Source of the DNA: Cercis canadensis
Lineage: Eukaryota; Streptophyta; Magnoliopsida; Fabales; Fabaceae
NCBI GenBank assembly: GCA_003255065.1
Contig: QAOA01003028.1
Coordinates: forward strand, 2,234,440-2,298,439
Length of the DNA: 64,000 bases
Reading direction: 5' to 3'
Shown here: positions 46,730 to 58,300 of the stretch, piece after piece
How the letters are laid out: each line of letters begins with the position of its first letter
Position numbering within the stretch: position 1 is the first letter of the stretch
Translations under genes and position numbers: made by a program
Notes under the pieces: model-generated
What the model saw: only the letters and a program-made list of their open reading frames with translations
Database searches by the model: none
What the model was told of the DNA's origin: nothing

Positions 46730-48901
46730 ATGGTACTAAAGTTTTGTCTTCTAGGCCCCTGGAAGCACAACCGATGGAAAAAAGGATTCAGATTCTTCAT
46801 AACCCATCGCCAAGCTTCGGAATTTCATCACGCTCATGTAGTCTCCACCAATAAATTAATAGCCCAGCATGCAAAAGCCGGTGAACTAGAAGCAGCCCGT
46901 CAACTGCTTGATGGAATGCCAGTTCGAACGGTTGTCTCGTGGAATACCATGATTTCTGCATATTCCAAATGGAAAAAGTACGATGAAGCTTTTACTCTTG
47001 CTTCAATCATGCATCGCTGTCATTTCAAACTCAACGAGACCTCTTTTTCTACGGTGTTGAGCGTATGTGCGCACTCTAGGTCCTTGCGTCATGGAAAACA
47101 AGTTCAGTCCTTGCTTTTGAAATCTGGATCTGAGAGATTTGACCTTGTGGGAAGTGCTTTGTTGTATTTTTATGCACATTGCTATGAAATTGAAGAAGCT
47201 AAGCTGGTTTTTGATGAGCTGCATGATGGGAATGAGTTGCGGTGGAGTTTGATGCTTGTGGGTTTTGTGCAGTGTAACCTGATGAGTGATGCGCTGGATG
47301 TATTTCAAAAAATGCCAGCCCAGGATGTTGTTGCCTGGACTACATTGATCTCAGGGTATGCAAAGAGAGAAAATGGACGTGGGAAGGCTTTGGAGTTGTT
47401 TGGGTTGATGAGAAAGAGTTCTGAGGTGTTGCCAAATGAGTTCACTTTGGATTGTGTTATAAGGACTTGTGCTAGACTGAGAGTTCTGTCTCCAGGGAAG
47501 GCTGTTCACGGGCTTTGCATTAAGTATGGGTTTGAGCTCGATGATTCAATTGGCGGTGCGCTTATTGAATTTTATTGTGATTATGAAGCTATAGATGATG
47601 CCAAGAGAGTCTTTGAGAGGATAGGAAAAGCTTGTTTGAATGTCTCAAACTCATTGATTAGGGGCCTTATCACGATGGGAAGGATTGAAGAGGCTGAGCT
47701 GATCTTTTATGAATTGAAAGAGACAAATCCCATTTCATATAATTTGATGATTAAAGGTTATGCCATCAATGGTCAAGTTGAAAAATCGAAGAGATTATTT
47801 GAGAAAATGAGTCCCAAGACCATAACTTCCTCAAATACAATGATCTCTGTGTATTCCAGAAATGGTGAACTTGATAAAGCTGTGAAGCTCTTTGACAAAT
47901 CTAAAGATGAAAGAAACTCTGTGACATGGAATTCGATGATGTCAGGTTATATTTTTAATGATCAGCATGAAGAGGCTTTGAAACTATATGTCACCATGCG
48001 CAGATTATCAATTGACTATACCAGATCGACATTCTCTGTCCTGTTTCATGCTTGTACATGTCTTGGATCTCTTCAACAAGGACAATTACTTCATGGCCAC
48101 TTAAGTAAAACACCATTTGAAGCACATGTTTATGTTGGGACTGCACTTATAGACATGTATTCTAAATGTGGTCGCTTGGCTGATGCTCAAACGTCATTCA
48201 TTAGCATTTCTTCACCCAATGTGGCAGCATGGACAGCTCTTATAAATGGATATGCATATCATGGACTTGGATCCAATGCAATTGTACTCTTCAAATCTAT
48301 GTTAGCTCAAGGCGTTGCCCCAAATGCTACTACTTTTGTTGGCATTCTTTCTGGCTGTGGCCATGCTGGTCTGGTTGATGAAGGCTTGAGAATTTTCCAC
48401 TCAATGGAGAGATGCTACAAAGTAACCCCAAGCATAGAGCATTACACATGTGTGGTGGATCTCCTTGGTCGCTCAGGCCATCTAAAAGAGGCAGAGGAGT
48501 TCATTAAACGAATGCCTCTTGAAGCAGATGGGGTGATCTGGGGAGCTATGCTTAATGCTTGTTGGTTCTGGAAGGACATGGAACTGGGGGAAAGAGCTGC
48601 TGAGAAGTTGTTCAGTTTAGATCCAAAACCAGTATCTGCTTTTATAATTCTGTCCAACATTTATGCTGTACTAGGGAGATGGGGGCACAAGACGAAACTG
48701 AGGAAGAAATTGCAGAGTTTGGAATTGAGAAAAGATCCAGGGTGCAGCTGGATAGAATTGAACAACATTATTCATCTGTTCTCTGTAGAAGATAGGACCC
48801 ATCCTTATTCTGATGTTATTTATGCAACTGTAGACCATATTACAGCAACTACAAATTCTATTCAACCCTTCAATTTTTCTTATGCCAACGAAGGGGGATA
48901 G
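46730..48901 (+). CDS. Pentatricopeptide repeat protein, PLS class with E/E+ domain
   Basis: One exon, 723 codons, no intron. The N-terminus is basic with few acids (MVLKFCLLGPWKHNRWKKGF), consistent with a mitochondrial or plastid presequence. Tandem PPR motifs run from about residue 40 to 600, e.g. NKLIAQHAKAGELEAARQLLDGMPVRTV, VVAWTTLISGYAKRENG, YVGTALIDMYSKCGRLADA, TTFVGILSGCGHAGLVDEGL. These are followed by the E-domain stretch GVIWGAMLNACWFWKDMELG and SWIELNNIIHLFSVEDRTHP. No DYW deaminase domain follows; the protein ends about 25 residues later at FNFSYANEGG. PLS-E proteins bind organellar RNA and usually specify C-to-U editing sites, with the deaminase supplied in trans. An in-frame ATG is not seen just upstream; a short plus-strand reading frame at 46663 is out of frame. 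Confidence 0.9.
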   Translation: MVLKFCLLGPWKHNRWKKGFRFFITHRQASEFHHAHVVSTNKLIAQHAKAGELEAARQLLDGMPVRTVVSWNTMISAYSKWKKYDEAFTLASIMHRCHFKLNETSFSTVLSVCAHSRSLRHGKQVQSLLLKSGSERFDLVGSALLYFYAHCYEIEEAKLVFDELHDGNELRWSLMLVGFVQCNLMSDALDVFQKMPAQDVVAWTTLISGYAKRENGRGKALELFGLMRKSSEVLPNEFTLDCVIRTCARLRVLSPGKAVHGLCIKYGFELDDSIGGALIEFYCDYEAIDDAKRVFERIGKACLNVSNSLIRGLITMGRIEEAELIFYELKETNPISYNLMIKGYAINGQVEKSKRLFEKMSPKTITSSNTMISVYSRNGELDKAVKLFDKSKDERNSVTWNSMMSGYIFNDQHEEALKLYVTMRRLSIDYTRSTFSVLFHACTCLGSLQQGQLLHGHLSKTPFEAHVYVGTALIDMYSKCGRLADAQTSFISISSPNVAAWTALINGYAYHGLGSNAIVLFKSMLAQGVAPNATTFVGILSGCGHAGLVDEGLRIFHSMERCYKVTPSIEHYTCVVDLLGRSGHLKEAEEFIKRMPLEADGVIWGAMLNACWFWKDMELGERAAEKLFSLDPKPVSAFIILSNIYAVLGRWGHKTKLRKKLQSLELRKDPGCSWIELNNIIHLFSVEDRTHPYSDVIYATVDHITATTNSIQPFNFSYANEGG

Positions 48902-49940
48902 CTTTTCTAATGCAATATACTCTTAAAAATTTTGATTTTCTTTCAGATTTGACCATGGACCTAAGTATTACTTCCGAACCACTTAAACAGATTATAGTAT
49001 GATTATCCGAGAACTATTCAATCCAAAACCAGTACTTGCAAGTTTACTGATTCAAGTAGGTACTCATCCAGAACTAGTTTCCATTAAACAGTATCTTTAA
49101 CAGGAGTGCTCGAACGCATGCAACAGAACAGAAGAAATCTAAAGTTAAGAAGGCTGGACCTGTTATATAAGCATTTCAAACTACACTTCTACATAAGTTT
49201 GCTTACAGGAAAACTGAGATTGTCATGGTAGATAGTCCATAGCCATTTAACTGACATTTACTTTTAACTGATATTGGATAATGTTCGAATTGTTTCTGAT
49301 TATTGTAATAAGCTTGATAGTTGAGTTTAAATTTGAAAAAATTTGGCAAAGAAAAAGAAAAAAAGAAACTTTGTGATGAAAGTCTGATACGGTTTGTTGT
49401 TGTACTTTATAAATTGATCATTTGATTGCAAAATTATGTTGCCCAAACATTCGCTTCCTATTGCTGTTCTGTAAAGACCAATCTCAGTTTCGGATTGCTA
49501 AAACTAATAATGATATCCTAAATATAGATATAATTAATTATGACAGAAAATCAGAAAGTTGTCTAATCTGATAATAACATTTATATTGAGAATGGATGTG
49601 TGATTAATGCAAAATTAGTAGCTAGTTTGTTGAAGACGACCAGGTCAATTATCGATTTTTAGTTGTCTCGTTTGGGTACATTTTATAATACCATAATCTC
49701 AGCTTATAACATCTGTACATTTGCATAGATAAGATTAGATGCATGCCAAATTTTGAGGTTGTATGAGAGAGAGGCCGTGGTTATCGGTGCTAAAACTAGA
49801 AACCAACCATTTTCCATACTAGAGCACTTAAATGGTTGTCAACCAACAACCCTTGTCTCTCCCTCAATATAAACCCTCTTCCCCTGTTAACACCACATCT
49901 TTCCTAATTAGCAGCCTTGGGCCTTCCAAGGTGGTCAGCC
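48902..49940. other. Intergenic region upstream of the LRX gene
   Basis: AT-rich sequence with no gene. A TATA-like TATAAA lies at 49868-49873, about 70 bp before the LRX start codon, with pyrimidine-rich DNA around it, typical of a strongly regulated promoter. Confidence 0.55.
49868..49873 (+). promoter_or_regulatory. TATA box of the LRX gene
   Basis: TATAAA in a CTCAATATAAACCCTC context 68 bp upstream of ATG 49941, at a plausible distance for a short 5' UTR. Confidence 0.6.
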
Positions 49941-52465
49941 ATGGCTAACCCTCGTTCTCAGCAGGCCTTGGGCTGCTTTCTCTTATGTTCTCTCTCTGTC
50001 TCTTGTTGTCTGTCAACCTTATCTTACGCTCTCTCTGATTCTGAAGCTACTTTCATTGCTCGCCGCCAGCTCCTATATTTCAAAGAAAAGGGGGATGGTG
50101 TTCCTACAGAAATCAAATGTGATGTTAATATCACCAATGAAAGACTGAAACCAGCTTATGTTGCCCTTCAAGCATGGAAAAAAGCCATATACTCTGACCC
50201 TAGCGGCCTAACCGGTAACTGGGTTGGTGCTGATGTTTGTTCCTACAATGGCGTCTTCTGTGCCCCTGCCCTTGATAACCCCAAATTGAACGTAGTTGCT
50301 GGTATTGATTTGAACCATGCAGACATTGCTGGGTACCTCCCACCGGAGTTGGGTCTCCTGAAAGACGTTGCTCTTTTCCACATAAACTCAAACAGGTTCT
50401 GTGGAATTGTACCCAAGAGCTTAGAGAATCTTACTCTTATGTATGAATTTGATATTAGCAACAACCGCTTTGTGGGCACTTTCCCTTCAGTGGTGCTCAA
50501 ATGGCCAGGCCTCAAATACTTGGATATCAGATTCAATGACTTTGAAGGACTTTTGCCTTCAGAGCTCTTTGAGAAAGACCATGATGCTGTGTTCTTGAAC
50601 AATAACCGCTTCTCATCTATGATCCCTGAGACTTTGGGCAAATCCAATGCCTCGGTTATGACATTCGCGAACAACAAGTTCTCAGGTTGCATTCCGAAAT
50701 CAATTGGGAACATGGCCAACTTGAATGAGATTGTTTTCTTGGGCAATGCCCTTGAAGGTTGCGTCCCACAAGAGATTGCATCGCTAGCACAAATGACAGT
50801 TTTGGATACTAGCCATAATGGGCTTATTGGCACTTTGCCTAGCTTGTCAGGTTTGAAGAGTGTGGAGGTCATTGACATCTCACACAACAAGTTGGCTGGG
50901 TATTTGCCTGACTCCGTTTGCAAGCTGCCTAGATTGTCCAACTTCACATTCTCAGACAACTACTTCAATGGGGAGGCTCAAGCTTGTTTACCTTCTCCGA
51001 AGGCACAAGCTGTGTTTGATGACACTAGCAATTGCTTACCAGGAAGACCAAATCAGAAGACAACCAAGCAATGCTTCCCAGTGGTGACTCGCCCTGTGGA
51101 TTGTAGTAAGAACTGTGGTGGTGGCGGCGGTGGCGGTGGCAATAGTCCTTCAACTCCAAAGCCAACCCCAACACCTACACCTGTGCCTAAAATGCAATCT
51201 CCACCTAAGCCTGAGACACCAAAGGTTCAACCTCCTCCAGCACCAATACTCCCACCAGTAGAAGATATTCCACCGACACTCCCACCGGTAGAGGATATCC
51301 CACCAACGCTGCCACCAGTGAAGGACATCCCCCCAACACTTCCCCCTATTGAAGACATCCCACCAACACTGCCACCGGTAGAGGACATTCCCCCCACACT
51401 TCCACCTGTTGAGGATATCCCACCATCAGCAACACCAGTTTATCAATCACCACAAGCACCACCACCGGTCCACTCCCCACCACCACCTCCAGTCCACTCC
51501 CCTCCACCCCCATCTCTACCACCGCCAGTCCACTCTCCACCACCGCCAGTCCACTCTCCACCACCACCAGTCCACTCACCACCACCCCCAGTCCACTCTC
51601 CACCACCGCCAGTCCACTCACCACCACNGTTCATCCCCCTAATTAATTCCTAATACATGAAGTCCACTCTCCACCACCCCCAGTCCACTCTCCACCACCG
51701 CCAGTCCACTCACCACCACCCCCAGTCCACTCTCCACCACCCCCAGTCCACTCACCACCACCCCCAGTCCACTCTCCACCACCGCCAGTCCACTCACCAC
51801 CACCCCCAGTCCACTCTCCACCACCGCCAGTCCACTCACCACCACCCCCAGTCCACTCTCCACCACCACCAGCCCACTCACCACCACCCCCAGTCCACTC
51901 TCCACCACCGCCAGTCCACTCACCACCACCCCCAGTCCACTCTCCACCACCGCCAGTCCACTCACCACCACCCCCTGTCCACTCCCCACCACCACCACCA
52001 GTTCATTCTCCTCCACCACCAGTCCACTCCCCACCTCCACCACCAGTTCACTCGCCTCCACCACCAGTCCACGCACCTCCACCACCAGTCCAATCACCTC
52101 CACCACCAGTCCACTCCCCACCACCACCACCAGTTCACTCTCCACCACCACCAGTTCACTCACCTCCACCGCCAGTCCACTCCCCACCACCACCACTTCA
52201 CTCACCTCCACCACCAGTCCAATCACCTCCACCACCAATCCACTCCCCACCACCAGTTCACTCTCCTCCACCACCAGTCCACTCCCCACCACCACCAGTT
52301 CACTCACCTCCACCACCAGTCCACGCACCTCCACCACCAGTCCACTCCCCACCACCACCACTTCACTCACCTCCACCACCTCCAACATGGGATGACATAA
52401 TCCTCCCACCAATCTTTGGATCCCAATACAGTTCGCCACCTCCACCAGCAATGGTCGGTTACTAA
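49941..52465 (+). CDS. Leucine-rich repeat extensin-like protein (LRX/PEX class), split by an assembly join
   Basis: Cell-wall chimera linking a leucine-rich-repeat head to a hydroxyproline-rich extensin tail. The ATG is at 49941. Residues about 10-35 are a hydrophobic signal peptide; the LRR N-cap includes WKKAIYSDPSGLTGNWVG and CSYNGVFCAP, and about ten LRRs follow to residue 380 (e.g. GYLPPELGLLKDVALFHINS, VEVIDISHNKLAGYLPDSVC). A Cys-rich hinge (CLPGRPNQKT, CFPVV, CSKNCGGGG) precedes six PPVEDIPPTL-type repeats (51247-51428), then many SPPPPVH extensin repeats. The frame breaks at an N (51628) followed by 33 nt of unrelated sequence with stops. The same repeat frame resumes at 51662 and runs to GSQYSSPPPPAMVGY and a stop at 52463-52465. 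The C-terminal YSSPPPP...GY is typical of LRX proteins. Arabidopsis members bind RALF peptides through the LRR and regulate wall growth; the pollen PEX type is the closest fit by position and sequence. Confidence 0.85.
51247..51428 (+). repeat. In-frame 30-bp minisatellite encoding (L)PPVEDIPPT units
   Basis: Six consecutive 30-nt units translate to LPPVEDIPPT with small changes (VKD and IED variants). They are acidic, unlike the basic or neutral SPPPP units after them. Confidence 0.9.
51470..52440 (+). repeat. Extensin-type SPPPPVH coding repeats
   Basis: Dozens of 21-nt units of the type SPPPPVH, with later variants VHA, VQS and LHS. Unit number is uncertain because of the N at 51628, and reads of this stretch are easily collapsed or mis-joined. 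Long open frames on other strands and frames here are shadows of the repeat. Confidence 0.85.
51628..51661. other. Assembly join with 33 nt of unexplained sequence inside the LRX gene
   Basis: After the N come 33 nt (TAATTAATTCC and similar) that do not belong to the extensin repeat. They contain in-frame stops and shift the frame. The repeat resumes directly after. A contig-end artefact or residual adaptor is more likely than an insertion. Confidence 0.7.
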
Positions 52466-55339
52466 AATAGCACACGCAATATTATTAACATGTTTCCCTT
52501 TGTACTGTCATAGTCTCGGATACATGTTATGTAAAGCTCAACTTCCCATCTGCAAATTATAACTCAACTAATATTTCCCTTCTTTAGTTGTTATTTGTAA
52601 CTAATCATTTAAATTTATCAGCAAAATAAAAATAAAAACTAATCTTTTAATTTCTTTATTTCTCCTTTTATTTCTGCGCCTCCAATCGATTTGATGCTTT
52701 ATGGTCATTGCTTGTCCGTAGTCAACTGTACTTGGCGCACTTGCATTTCAGCTTTCCATTTTGGATGGATACCACGAACTGACAAAATAATCAACTATAC
52801 ATAGTCACAACAAATATATAAAAACCATCAATAATGCATGCTGTGTTGATTAAACATTCTAGAAACAATAACAACAACGAGTCAGTGCTGGTTATTTCTA
52901 GCATAATTCATGTTTGTGGTAAATCCGGTTTAACAGTTTCGGTATTTAAACTCTCAAATTTATTGAAACCCCCTCAAGATCTTTAAATTTCATTCTTATG
53001 AAGAATATTGTTATGATTAGTGAAAGGGCCTTTTAGTAAAAGAAAAAAATGGCCTTGTGAATACTGAGTAAAAGCCTGCTCATTTGAAAAAATACTTCTA
53101 ACATAATTTTCTTTACGCAATTTTTATGTTTTGTGGGATGTATAATTAGATTTGATACAAAAAAGTTTACGGTTGTCAATATAAATTGTGTTAAACTCCT
53201 AAATTTAAAGTCTATATTGTATTATTTTCTTTTCTCATTTGTACCCAAAAAAAAAAAATTAAAACTGTACAACCATATAGGTGTAAGAATAATTTAAAAA
53301 AATATATAAATGTACTGTAAATTCTTATAATTTAAATAAATTTTGAATCAGATTCTTATAATTTTTTTTTTGTATTTATAGTTTAAATTTTTTTTAATTG
53401 GGTTTTTGCTATAACTCCCGATTATAATTTCGTCAATAGAGTGCTAGCACAGCAAACGGCTTGTCAATGTGACAATAAAAAAAGTTGACGTAGTGCTAAA
53501 GTAGCACAAAAATTATAATTTTATCAAGTTTCAGCTCAAAAAAGTGCATAAAAAAATTGATGAGATGACAATTTTTATGTTATTTTAGTGTCACGTCAAT
53601 TTCTTTTAGTACCATATAGACAAATTATTTTCCATGTCAACACAAAACTAACGTATTTATAATCGGGATGATGACAATGACCCAATTAAAAAAATTCAAA
53701 CTATAAGGACCCTAAAAAAAAAAAATATTATAAGAACCTAATTCAAAATTTGTCCAAACTACAAATACATGCAATACATTTAAACCTTAAAAAAATAAAA
53801 GATGTAAGTCTGTTACTTTTTTTTTTTCTCTCTCTCTCTCTAAAGAGTATCACTACTATCTCAATATCCCTGTCTCTCTGAGGCTATGAAAGTATCGACT
53901 CTTTTCCGTTTCCGTGTATAGTAGAAAATGAATGAGAGAGTGCTGGGCTTAGGATTGGGCTATAAACCATTTTGGTTTCTGAGATGATAAGATCCAAACC
54001 ACCAGACACCCAGAACCTGGTTTGGGCCACAGCCTTTATATTTTTAGCCCCAGGACGATTTATTTTATATCTATATTAATAAATGAAAGTGAATCCCCTT
54101 TGATATTAAATTTTATTTTATTTTTCCAAAATCCAATTCTGTGTATTTATTCAAAAATAAAAATAAGGGCACTTTCTGTAATCAATATCAATATCTATAT
54201 AAAATGAGAATACATGGCCTAATGACAAATGTCATAAAGTTAAAGTACGTGACTCATTAAAAAAATTCAAGTAAAAAAAATATCATAAAATATGTAATAA
54301 ATTTTAATAAATTATTATGTTATAAAATAATTTATGTATATGTTAATTTTTATGATATTTTTTAAAGATAAAAATATGAATATAATTAATACTAGAAAAA
54401 AAATTTGTTAACTGATTTTAAGTAATAAGGTGACAAAAAAATATGTAATCAATTCTATAAAAGACCATTAAACACAATTAAGTACCTTACATTTGTCTCC
54501 CAACGTGCCAAAGTGGAATACAAAAATGTTCTTACCTAAATACTGCACACAAAAATATGCCACAAACCCCTAAAACTTTAGCTAATATTTCCCTAAATGC
54601 TGCCATATTAGCCAATTTACTTGACAAAACCATACCCACCAAAAAACATTCAAAACTCTCCTATACCTCATTTTCTCTATTTTATTACTCATTTGTTTAT
54701 GTTGTATTAATTTATATATATTGATAGGATGCTAAATTTTATGGGTTACAATATACCAAAAAATTTAACTTTAATTTTTTATTAAATCAAGTGATGGGTA
54801 AGAATATTTTTCATTTCTCTTATTTTTTAGTACTTATTTAGATATTTTTCATATTTAATTTGTGATTAATTAAAAAGAAAAAAAATATATTATACTTAAA
54901 ATATACTGTTGTTGGGTTTTAATTTTATTTGTTTTTATTTTTTATATTAAATAGTATTATTTTATTTGCACATCACACAGACTAGTTTAAACTAGGCAAA
55001 AAATAATAATTTATGCTCAAATTTTTTTTTTTTTTAAAAAAGTTGATACAATTTTAAATTTTGTTTTAAAAAAAAGGCTCTTGCACTGTTGCACACGCTA
55101 GTAATTGTTTCGGCCAAGCCCCAAAAAAGAACTCAGTGAACCACCGACGTTGTTTTTTATTCGTTACCTTCGCCCTCACCCATACGCCGAAAGATTTCGT
55201 TCGACGCAAAAAACTTCCATGGTCCCCCAAATGAATTGACAACCCAGATCGAAATCCATCTCTTGAAGAAGGAGCAACAAACATTTGAGACGAGCATCTG
55301 TTAGTTGAAACAACTTTGCACTTTTCTTGGAATCTGAAA
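52466..55339. other. Intergenic region between LRX and FAM114-like genes, with a MITE
   Basis: LRX 3' UTR, then AT-rich DNA with one inverted-repeat element (53305-53786). No protein gene. GC rises near 55080-55339, which is the likely 5' UTR and promoter of the FAM114-like gene. Confidence 0.55.
53305..53786. mobile_element. MITE-like element with long inverted repeats and an 11-bp flanking duplication
   Basis: The left arm (AAATGTACTG..., ATTTTGAATCAGATTCTTAT, AGTTTAAATTTTTTTTAATTG) is mirrored on the right (CAATTAAAAAAATTCAAACT, ATAAGAACCTAATTCAAAAT, GCAATACATTT). Arms are about 120-130 bp; the middle contains no coding sequence. The 11-mer TTAAAAAAATA lies at 53294-53304 and again at 53787-53797, consistent with a 9-11 bp target-site duplication as made by Mutator-like elements, although the A-run makes chance agreement possible. 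The element does not share obvious arms with the one at 25.45 kb. Confidence 0.75.
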
Positions 55340-58300
55340 ATGGACGAGAAAGAACAGTCGCTGCATGAGGAGGAGAAGAAAGTTGCAGAAGAAAAACAAA
55401 CGAAGACAACGGAGACAGTACCACCACCGCCAGAAAGTGGAGGGGGAGGTTGGGGTGGTTGGGGCTTTTCTCCCCTCTCCGTTCTATCAGATCTTCAAAA
55501 GGCCGCTGCTGTTGCGGCGGAGGAGATCTCCCGCAATGTATGTATTGAATTCTTTTTCAGTTCCACTCTTAAATGCATTCAATCTGTAAATTAGTTTCTA
55601 TTTTCTGATCAACACTATTATTTTGAGATAATGCAGTTATTCTTATATATGCTGGAAAGGTTGACTATGGCATCTAACTGTAATATAGAGATTCATTTTC
55701 TAGTCATTATGGTCTTTGGGCTTGTATATTATGCCGCCTTCGTTATCTAAGCTCAAATCAGTTTTTTTTTTTTTTAATTATTTACAATTTTGGCTGTTAT
55801 ATCTACTTAATTTCTACTTGGAAGTGCAGCTCCTCCTTGTCAAAATCTCGACACAAGGTATTATAGCGAACAAATCCGTGGTATATTTTTAATGCAATAT
55901 ATATACACGCGTACACAGATGCATATGTACCCTACTGGCATTTCAAGGTTTGAGATTGATCCAGATTTTGAAATAAAAACAGAACTGCCATATGCTTAGT
56001 CTTTGGCTCTGAGTCGGGAGAAATTAGAATTAGTTGCGTTTCTTTAACTTTGTTAGTGTTTTAGGGTTCATATGTAAAGTTACAGAACCTAAAGTTCACT
56101 TTATTGTTATATTTTTCTAACTCAATTTGGTGTAATAGTAATTGTGTCAACATATTAACTGTTCGATGGCCAAAAAAATAATATATATATATATATATAT
56201 ATCTTAACTGCTCTGGCAGTTTAATCTGGATGTACTTTTCTGCCCAAACTGAAGACAATTAAAGGTGGAAGGCTGGGTTGCAGTTTTCCTCTAGGCTAGG
56301 TTTTAGTATTTTTGAACAGCATCCAATTTGATTATTTGCAGTTCTGTTTAGTGGTGCTTTCAAACTGCAGGCTGCTGCTGTAGCAGAGACAGCATCCAAG
56401 AGCATTGCAGATTTGCAAATCACTGCTGAAGATTCAGAATCTTCTAAAGAGGAGGAAGGGGCTGAAGAATCTGCAAACGAAAAGGAAAGTGAAGATGAGA
56501 ATGACAAACTACGAAAATATGCTCTTGATAAATTGGAGAAAGCTAGTGACGATACAATACTTAGCCAGGCAAGGCCTAAAGGGACACTTTAGCTTTCTTA
56601 GTTATGATATAGATGCATTCCATATATGAGAAATTGGGTATATATATATATATCTTAACGATCATACATTCTGCAGTTTATAGTTGCTTCTGCTTGTCTT
56701 TTACATTGATATGTTTTCTGCTGAATCTTGTTCAATACTGTTGCCTAATTGATCTTGTTTGCCTTTGCTTTTATACATCTCTTTCTATTTATACATTATG
56801 ACTTGCTCTTAATTTGTTCTGGCTTTGGAATTGTTCTGAAAAATTATAGCCCGCATTGTCTTAGAAGGAAAAATTATCTGTGCACCACTGTAGTTGCACA
56901 ATTGTACCAGGAATGGAGAAAATAAATGAATATGTGTTCATGCCTCTGAGATTAAACTAACATATAAACTCCTTAATGTTTGCAGGGTTTGAAGGCTTTT
57001 GATAATTCAGTGGAGAGTTTTGCATCGGGGGCATGGAATGCTTTAGGAAGTGCATGGAGAGGCAGCACAGATTTTGTTCACAAGTACAATTTATTGCTTT
57101 TGAATTTTTTTGACTTTCAGATGATGCTGGAGGCAGTTTTCTAACATAATTTGATGAACGTAGACTAGCATGGTAGTTTAAAACTGAGTAACTATTCTTA
57201 TTAGACATGCTTCAAATTCTTCAGAAGCAAAATATTTTTTTTTTGTGCAGGACTTTCTATGCTAGGGTTAGAATGCTGTGGAGTATTGTGATCCTGCAAT
57301 TTTCTTCAAAGTCATCTTACAAAGTGGATGAGTTTGAACCTGATTTTAAATGTTGGCAGTTAGGTTGATCTCTGGTTTATGCCTTGGGCTACCAAGAGAG
57401 AGTGAAAAACCATAAATTCATCTGTGTTAAAACCATCAATCCATTTTGGTTACAAAAGTTACAAAAATTAAATGCCTTGCTGGTACTGGTTTGGCAAGCT
57501 TCAGAAGTCATTATATTTATAATCAGAAATATAGCATGAACTTTTTGAAACATATGTATATGTGAAACTACTTAACTGTTAAAACTTCTTCATGGACAGA
57601 ATACATTCACCAAGTGAAAGGGTCCCACTTTAGTTGTAATTTACAAATTTGCCATTCTAGTACATGCACCATATTTCAGCTGTACCTTCGCTGTAACTAT
57701 CAGTACCTAGGACTTATTCATGCTGATTTTTTTATTTTAAAGGAAAATATGTACACAGTACATGTTTTGCCATACCCAAGCCATAGCTGTACCAGCCTTA
57801 TCCAGTATTCATACAGTGCCATCTTGAAGTACCCATGGCATATAGGCCATACTTTGATGTGATAGAATTTTTGATCCATCATGAAATTTGATTCTGCAAG
57901 TTGCAGAAGTATCTCATGATCTTACAGTCATATGTGCATGCCTTTGACAGCACGGTTTTCTGATTACAAGCTTCTGATCAATCATAGTACTAGGGTGTAA
58001 CAAAGCACGCTTTATGAGTTTGGTGTAGTTATCTCTATATTATAGTAGCTTAAAAAGAATATTCTTGGCTGCCTATGGATGTTGGAATATTATATAATGT
58101 GATATTTTGCCTTTTTTGGTCTCTCTAGCTTATGAGTCTGAAACATAATGATGTCTATTTGACCTCATTCTCTTTATCTGCTTTCTTGCATTTTGTTCTG
58201 AGTTTTTAACTGAACCTTGCCTTTTATTTTCTTTCATACGTGTCACTGGACTTGGTTAAGATCTGAGAATACTTTATAAATGCTGAAAGGAAGACAGTCT

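Noticed and set aside
50243-50959. Minus-strand open frame of 238 codons
   Set aside because: Antisense to the leucine-rich repeats of the LRX gene.
51639-52475. Long minus-strand open frame (278 codons) and a 247-codon plus-strand frame over the extensin repeat
   Set aside because: Both are shadows of the 21-nt SPPPPVH coding repeat read in other frames; they give Val/Gly/Ser or His/Ser/Thr monotony with no family resemblance.
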